Assembly: GCA_964350605.1 (NCBI GenBank)
Contig: CAYGKP010000085.1
Coordinates: forward strand, 1 to 9,637
Length of the DNA stretch: 9,637 bases
Source: CAYGKP01 sp964350605
GTDB taxonomy: Bacteria > Bacteroidota > Bacteroidia > Cytophagales > JAAEPT01
Direction: 5' to 3'
Made by a program: the position numbers and the translations under genes. Every line of letters starts with the position of its first letter. The first letter of the stretch is position 1. A model generated the notes under the pieces. That model was not told the DNA's origin, did not search any database, and was given only the letters and a program-made list of their open reading frames with translations. Shown here piece by piece: positions 6,831-9,637 of the stretch.

Positions 6831-7769
6831 TTAGGCAAGCGCGAAACGTAGGTGATCTTCGATCCGCACAAGTGGGTCTTGGTTCAAGCCTGTTGGAGCG
6901 AGTGCCTCGCCAGTCAATTGTTCGTAGAGTTCCAAATAGCGGTCGGTGATCCCCTGAACCACTTCTGGGGTCATGGTGGGGACCGTTTGCCCCTCCTTTC
7001 CTTGGAAGCCGCCGGCCATCAACCACTCGCGGACAAACTCCTTGGAGAGCTGCTTTTGACGCTCGCCCTTGGCCAATCGCTGTTCGTAGCCATCGGCATA
7101 GAAATAGCGCGAGGAATCTGCCGTATGAATTTCGTCGATCAAGAGCACCTGCCCATTGCGCAGGCCAAATTCGTACTTGGTGTCGACCAGGATGAGGCCA
7201 CGCTGTTCAGCCATCTCGGTGCCTCGCTGAAAAAGCGCGCGGGTGTAGGCTTCTAGCTGTGTGTAGTGCGCTTCCGATACGAGGCCTTGGGCCAGGATTT
7301 CTTCGCGGGAAATGTCTTCGTCGTGGCCTTCGGCGGCTTTGGTAGAGGGCGTAATGAGGGGTTCGGGAAAACGCTCGTTTTCCACCATGCCCTCGGGCAT
7401 CGGTACGCCGCAAAGGGTGCGTTTCCCGCTCTTGTATTCCCGCCAAGCATGGCCCACCAAGTAGCCGCGAATGACCATCTCGACCGGGAAAGTCTCGGCT
7501 CGCCAGCCGATGGAAACTTGCGCGTCAGGGCTGGAGATCAGCCAGTTGGGGCAAATGTCACGGGTAGCTTCCAAGTTGCGAACGGCCAGTTGGTTGAGCA
7601 CCGTTCCCTTGCAGGGGATGGGTTCGGGCAGGACCACGTCGAACGCCGAAATGCGGTCTGAGGCGACCATGGCTACTTTGTCGCCCAGCGAATAAACATC
7701 GCGAACCTTGCCACGGTAGAAGCCTGTCTGGCCGGGCAATTGAAAGTTGGTTTCTCGTACCGCCTGCAT
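6831..7769 (-). CDS. purC: SAICAR synthase
   Basis: A 312-residue phosphoribosylaminoimidazole-succinocarboxamide synthase. It joins aspartate to CAIR with ATP in de novo purine synthesis, in the cytoplasm. The length matches the longer SAICAR synthase form (about 300 residues) rather than the short form of about 240 residues. Motifs in order: GKVRDVY (20-26, phosphate-binding loop), SDRISAFD (37-44), IRGYLVGHAWREY (100-112), PSTKAAEGHDE (141-151), LVDTKYEFG (194-202) and LIDEIHTADSSRYF (210-223, carrying the acidic and Arg residues at the active site). It starts with ATG at 7769, 29 bases after the stop of the MORN-repeat gene on the same strand, and is followed at 87 bases by the STAS gene. 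A possible own promoter sits just upstream. I see nothing unusual in the protein. Confidence 0.97.
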   Translation of the reverse strand: MQAVRETNFQLPGQTGFYRGKVRDVYSLGDKVAMVASDRISAFDVVLPEPIPCKGTVLNQLAVRNLEATRDICPNWLISSPDAQVSIGWRAETFPVEMVIRGYLVGHAWREYKSGKRTLCGVPMPEGMVENERFPEPLITPSTKAAEGHDEDISREEILAQGLVSEAHYTQLEAYTRALFQRGTEMAEQRGLILVDTKYEFGLRNGQVLLIDEIHTADSSRYFYADGYEQRLAKGERQKQLSKEFVREWLMAGGFQGKEGQTVPTMTPEVVQGITDRYLELYEQLTGEALAPTGLNQDPLVRIEDHLRFALA

Positions 7770-7773
7770 AAGG

Positions 7774-7804
7774 CGAAAGTACGCGGGGGCGCGGGGCTCT
7801 ACAA
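7774..7804 (-). promoter_or_regulatory. Possible promoter before purC
   Basis: On the minus strand, TTG (7804-7802) and TACTTTCG (7781-7774) are 20 bases apart. This resembles the Bacteroidota sigma pattern TTG-N(about 19-21)-TAnnTTTG with one mismatch in the -7 box. The box ends only 4 bases before the purC ATG, so a transcript from here would be nearly leaderless, which counts against it. It overlaps the last codons and stop of the MORN gene. Confidence 0.3.
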
Positions 7805-9328
7805 GTTCTCTTTCCGCACCAGCTTGCCGCGTTGGTACTCCTCGCGGCGAATGGCTTTGCCTTTCTCGTTGTAAAAGGTGCTATCGCCGTGCCGCTTGCC
7901 GCGCTCGTAGGCTGCTTTTTCGGCGATTTTCCCGTTGGGGTGAAAGGCCTGTTGGGTGCCTTCCAGTTTGCCGGCTTTGTAGTTTTCTTTTCGGATCAAG
8001 GTGCCCTCGGAGCTGTATTCCAAGTGCTCGCCGTGTAAAGTGCCTGCTAAATAGTCGGTCTTTTCGGCCAGCTCACCATTGGGGTGATACCGTTCCCAGG
8101 TGCCACTTTCGCGGGTGTTGGTGTAGGCTTCCTTGGCGATGATGTTGCCAGCAGCATTGAAGCGTGTCACAGTCACGATGTGCGCACCCTTCGAGGTATG
8201 GCTGTTGTCCCGCTTCTCGATCAGGTTGCCCTTCTCGTCAAACCGCTGGGCGATGCCGACTGGGCGACCTTTCTCGTCGAACTTATCGAAACTCTTCAGG
8301 GTGCCATCGGGATAATAAGTTTTCTTCTCGCCGCGCAAGTGGTCGTCTTTGAAGCTAGACTGCTCCTCAATTGCGCCTTCGGGGTAGAATCGTTGGTTGC
8401 TACCCTCCAGTTTCCCTTTTTCGTACTGCTGGGTCAGTTTGGCTTGCCCACTCGGGTAAAACTCGCGGAACGGGCCATGCAGGATGTTGTTCGCAAAATG
8501 GGCCTCGCGCAGCAACGTGCCGTCGGGCGCATAGCTGAGTTGCTTGCCATGCTTGGCACCTTTCTGATAGTTCTGAACCTCCTTGAGGCGGCCTTCCAGG
8601 TCGTATTGCTTGACGGTGCCGTCCAGTAAGTCGGCCTCAAATTCGGCCGTCTGGATCGTATCGCCGGTAGGCGAGAACACCACCATATGGCCGTCTTTCT
8701 GACCCTGGCTGAATTCCACGATGGACTGGACTTTTCCATCCGGATAATAGACCACGGAAGGTCCATCGGCTTCACCCTCATGATACAGCACAGTTTGTTG
8801 CGGCTGCCCACTGGGGTAATACTGAAGTGAGGGTCCTTCCAACACCCCGTCACGAAGTAGACTGTGGCTCAGGAGTGTGCCCGCCTCATCGCGCTGTTCA
8901 CCGCGGACCCAAACGCCTGGGGCACTGGTGTCAACGGGGGCATAGACCGTCTGGAACTTGAGTTTTCCTGGCGGCTCGAAGAGCAGCTCGGCGACGGGAA
9001 TGCCCGCCTTGAAGCGCTGTTTCATGCGGACCATGCCCTCGAGGTAGTAGGTGGTCCAAAGGCTGTCCTTTTTACCTTCTGTGTACCAGCCTTCGGTTTC
9101 GGGGGCTTCGCTCGCCTCGCGGAAGAACTTAACGTAGGGTCCGCTCCGCACCGTATCGCCGCCTTGAATCCGGGCGATGTAGGCTTCCTTGACTTGGGGG
9201 GGCGGACGAACGCCACTGGTGCTGTCGAACTCGCTTTCAAAAAGGATTCGCACCCACTGGCCGCCTTGGGCAGAGAGTAGGGTGGGGGCGAGTAGGCTTA
9301 GGAGGCCGGAAAGAAGAAGTGAACGCAT
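7799..9328 (-). CDS. Exported MORN-repeat (MORN_2 / YwqK-like) protein
   Basis: A 509-residue protein. An N-terminal Sec signal peptide (hydrophobic residues 3-18, likely cut after LLSA at residue 20, before QGG) points to the periplasm or beyond. The rest is largely repeats of the MORN_2 type, each with a YYPxG-like turn followed by a Y/F-x-x-Gly-x-x-x-G half. Fourteen clear units have their turn glycines at 174, 198, 222, 246, 270, 294, 318, 342, 367, 394, 418, 442, 466 and 490; weaker ones sit near 98, 121 and 150. No enzyme motif is visible. Automatic annotation often names such proteins 'YwqK family antitoxin', but nothing here supports a toxin pair. The function is unknown; a beta-hairpin surface or binding scaffold is an inference. 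The ATG at 9328 gives a clean signal peptide. purC follows at 29 bases and may be cotranscribed. Confidence 0.85.
   Translation of the reverse strand: MRSLLLSGLLSLLAPTLLSAQGGQWVRILFESEFDSTSGVRPPPQVKEAYIARIQGGDTVRSGPYVKFFREASEAPETEGWYTEGKKDSLWTTYYLEGMVRMKQRFKAGIPVAELLFEPPGKLKFQTVYAPVDTSAPGVWVRGEQRDEAGTLLSHSLLRDGVLEGPSLQYYPSGQPQQTVLYHEGEADGPSVVYYPDGKVQSIVEFSQGQKDGHMVVFSPTGDTIQTAEFEADLLDGTVKQYDLEGRLKEVQNYQKGAKHGKQLSYAPDGTLLREAHFANNILHGPFREFYPSGQAKLTQQYEKGKLEGSNQRFYPEGAIEEQSSFKDDHLRGEKKTYYPDGTLKSFDKFDEKGRPVGIAQRFDEKGNLIEKRDNSHTSKGAHIVTVTRFNAAGNIIAKEAYTNTRESGTWERYHPNGELAEKTDYLAGTLHGEHLEYSSEGTLIRKENYKAGKLEGTQQAFHPNGKIAEKAAYERGKRHGDSTFYNEKGKAIRREEYQRGKLVRKENL
7829..8845 (-). repeat. 72-bp-period repeat region encoding MORN_2 units
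   Basis: This is the repeat-coding part of the MORN gene. Between successive turn glycines the spacing is exactly 24 residues (72 bases) in 11 of 13 intervals; the exceptions are 25 and 27 residues, near the middle of the array. Units are clearly diverged at both DNA and protein level, so this is an old array and not a recent tandem expansion. Phrases resembling 'cc-tc-gg-taata' on the + strand mark the turns. Confidence 0.75.
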
Positions 9329-9504
9329 CGACACAAGGCAGGGGTACGCTTCCTGCAACGCACAAAGATGGCAAAACGTGTGCCGAGCCCCAGGCGGCCC
9401 GGCGGGAATTGGGCGATTTGCCTCAGATGGCCGGTGCGCAGAAAGAATCCCCCGGGGAGAAATAGATGCCTCGGCCTTGGAGTCGGAAAATAGACGGCTT
9501 TGCT
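9329..9504. other. Spacer between the MORN gene and the tRNA-Ser promoter
   Basis: This is the larger part of the only sizeable gene-free stretch (9329-9555). It must hold the promoter of the MORN gene reading left. It is GC-rich with C/G runs such as CCCCCGGGG near 9449-9457, but I see no convincing hairpin terminator, small gene or RNA family in it. Confidence 0.5.
9363..9370 (-). promoter_or_regulatory. Weak -7 box candidate for the MORN gene
   Basis: On the minus strand the octamer CATCTTTG (9370-9363) differs from TAnnTTTG only at its first base and lies 34 bases upstream of the MORN ATG. No good TTG is seen at the expected distance upstream. It is a single short match and may be chance. 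Confidence 0.25.
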
Positions 9505-9512
9505 TATCTTTG
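9505..9512 (+). promoter_or_regulatory. Bacteroidota -7 promoter box for tRNA-Ser
   Basis: TATCTTTG is a perfect match to the Bacteroidota primary sigma -7 consensus TAnnTTTG, in the sense direction 43 bases before the tRNA. I noticed no other perfect match to this box upstream of a gene in the window. The nearest upstream TTG (9477-9479) is 25 bases away, longer than the usual 19-21, so the -33 element is weak or absent. Transcription would start near 9517-9519, giving a leader of about 37-40 bases to be removed by RNase P. Confidence 0.7.
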
Positions 9513-9555
9513 CCGTCCCTTTAGGGGGATCGCGGATCGGTCAACGGGCCGATTC

Positions 9556-9637
9556 GGAGAGATGGGTGAGTGGCTGAAACCAACAGTTTGCTAAACTGTC
9601 GTACCTCTAAAGGGTACCGGGGGTTCGAATCCCCCTC
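9556..9637 (+). tRNA. tRNA-Ser (anticodon GCU), 3' end cut by window
   Basis: A class II tRNA that folds cleanly: acceptor 5' strand GGAGAGA (9556-9562), then U8-G9 and a D arm; anticodon stem ACAGT/ACTGT (9583-9587 and 9595-9599) around loop TTGCTAA with anticodon GCT at 9590-9592, reading AGC/AGU serine codons; a long variable arm with stem GTACC/GGTAC (9601-9605 and 9613-9617), typical of serine tRNAs; and T stem GGGGG/CCCCC (9619-9623 and 9631-9635) around TTCGAAT. Only the first two bases (TC) of the 3' acceptor strand are inside the window, so the discriminator base and any encoded CCA cannot be seen. It is divergent from the MORN gene. Confidence 0.97.

Noticed and set aside
8084..8629. 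A 181-codon hydrophobic open frame on the + strand inside the MORN gene
   Set aside because: Its hydrophobic repeats follow from reading the complement of the charged MORN repeats; there is no independent support.
7799..9328. The MORN protein as the antitoxin half of a toxin-antitoxin pair
   Set aside because: The 'YwqK family antitoxin' name comes from automatic annotation of MORN_2 repeats. Here the protein has a Sec signal, sits beside purC and a tRNA, and has no small toxin-like neighbour.
9329..9637. The tRNA-Ser end as an integration site of a mobile element
   Set aside because: There is no integrase, no repeated tRNA 3' end and no foreign-looking composition in the window, and the tRNA 3' end itself is outside it.

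Overview
This window looks like a stretch of ordinary housekeeping chromosome from a member of the Bacteroidota with fairly high GC (roughly 55%). The evidence for the phylum is a TamL-type lipidated outer-membrane assembly protein (a form of TamA particular to Bacteroidota), a short solo STAS protein beside RNase Z, the lack of clear Shine-Dalgarno sequences before start codons, and a -7 promoter box of the Bacteroidota form TAnnTTTG before the tRNA gene. A class or genus cannot be named safely. HemF uses oxygen, so an aerobic or at least oxygen-tolerant organism is likely.

Layout, left to right. (1) The 3' end of riboflavin synthase on the + strand. (2) A minus-strand run, reading right to left, of tamL, hemF and a PAP2-family membrane phosphatase. 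(3) A single + strand gene for a TrmH/SpoU-type RNA methyltransferase, divergent from tamL. (4) A second minus-strand run, reading right to left, of a secreted MORN-repeat protein, purC, a STAS protein and RNase Z. (5) A 227-base spacer, then a + strand tRNA-Ser(GCU) cut by the window end. There are no mobile elements, CRISPR arrays, pseudogenes or frameshifts that I can see.

The window is very compact: only about 440 of 9637 bases lie outside genes, and half of those are the spacer before the tRNA. At all three protein-coding strand switches the neighbouring genes share bases of their start or stop codons: TTAG (ribE stop / PAP2 stop), CATG (tamL start / trmH start) and CTAG (trmH stop / rnz stop). 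So there is no room for a separate terminator or promoter at these points, and each 5' or 3' untranslated region must lie antisense to the neighbouring gene.

Functionally the genes cover cofactor synthesis (riboflavin, haem), envelope assembly and lipid or polyprenyl phosphate turnover (TamL, PAP2), RNA maturation (TrmH methyltransferase, RNase Z, tRNA-Ser) and purine synthesis (PurC). I found no new biological system. The points most worth a second look are the shared-codon junctions, a roughly 130-residue coiled-coil insertion near the N-terminus of TamL, and the very even 24-residue repeat array of the exported MORN protein.
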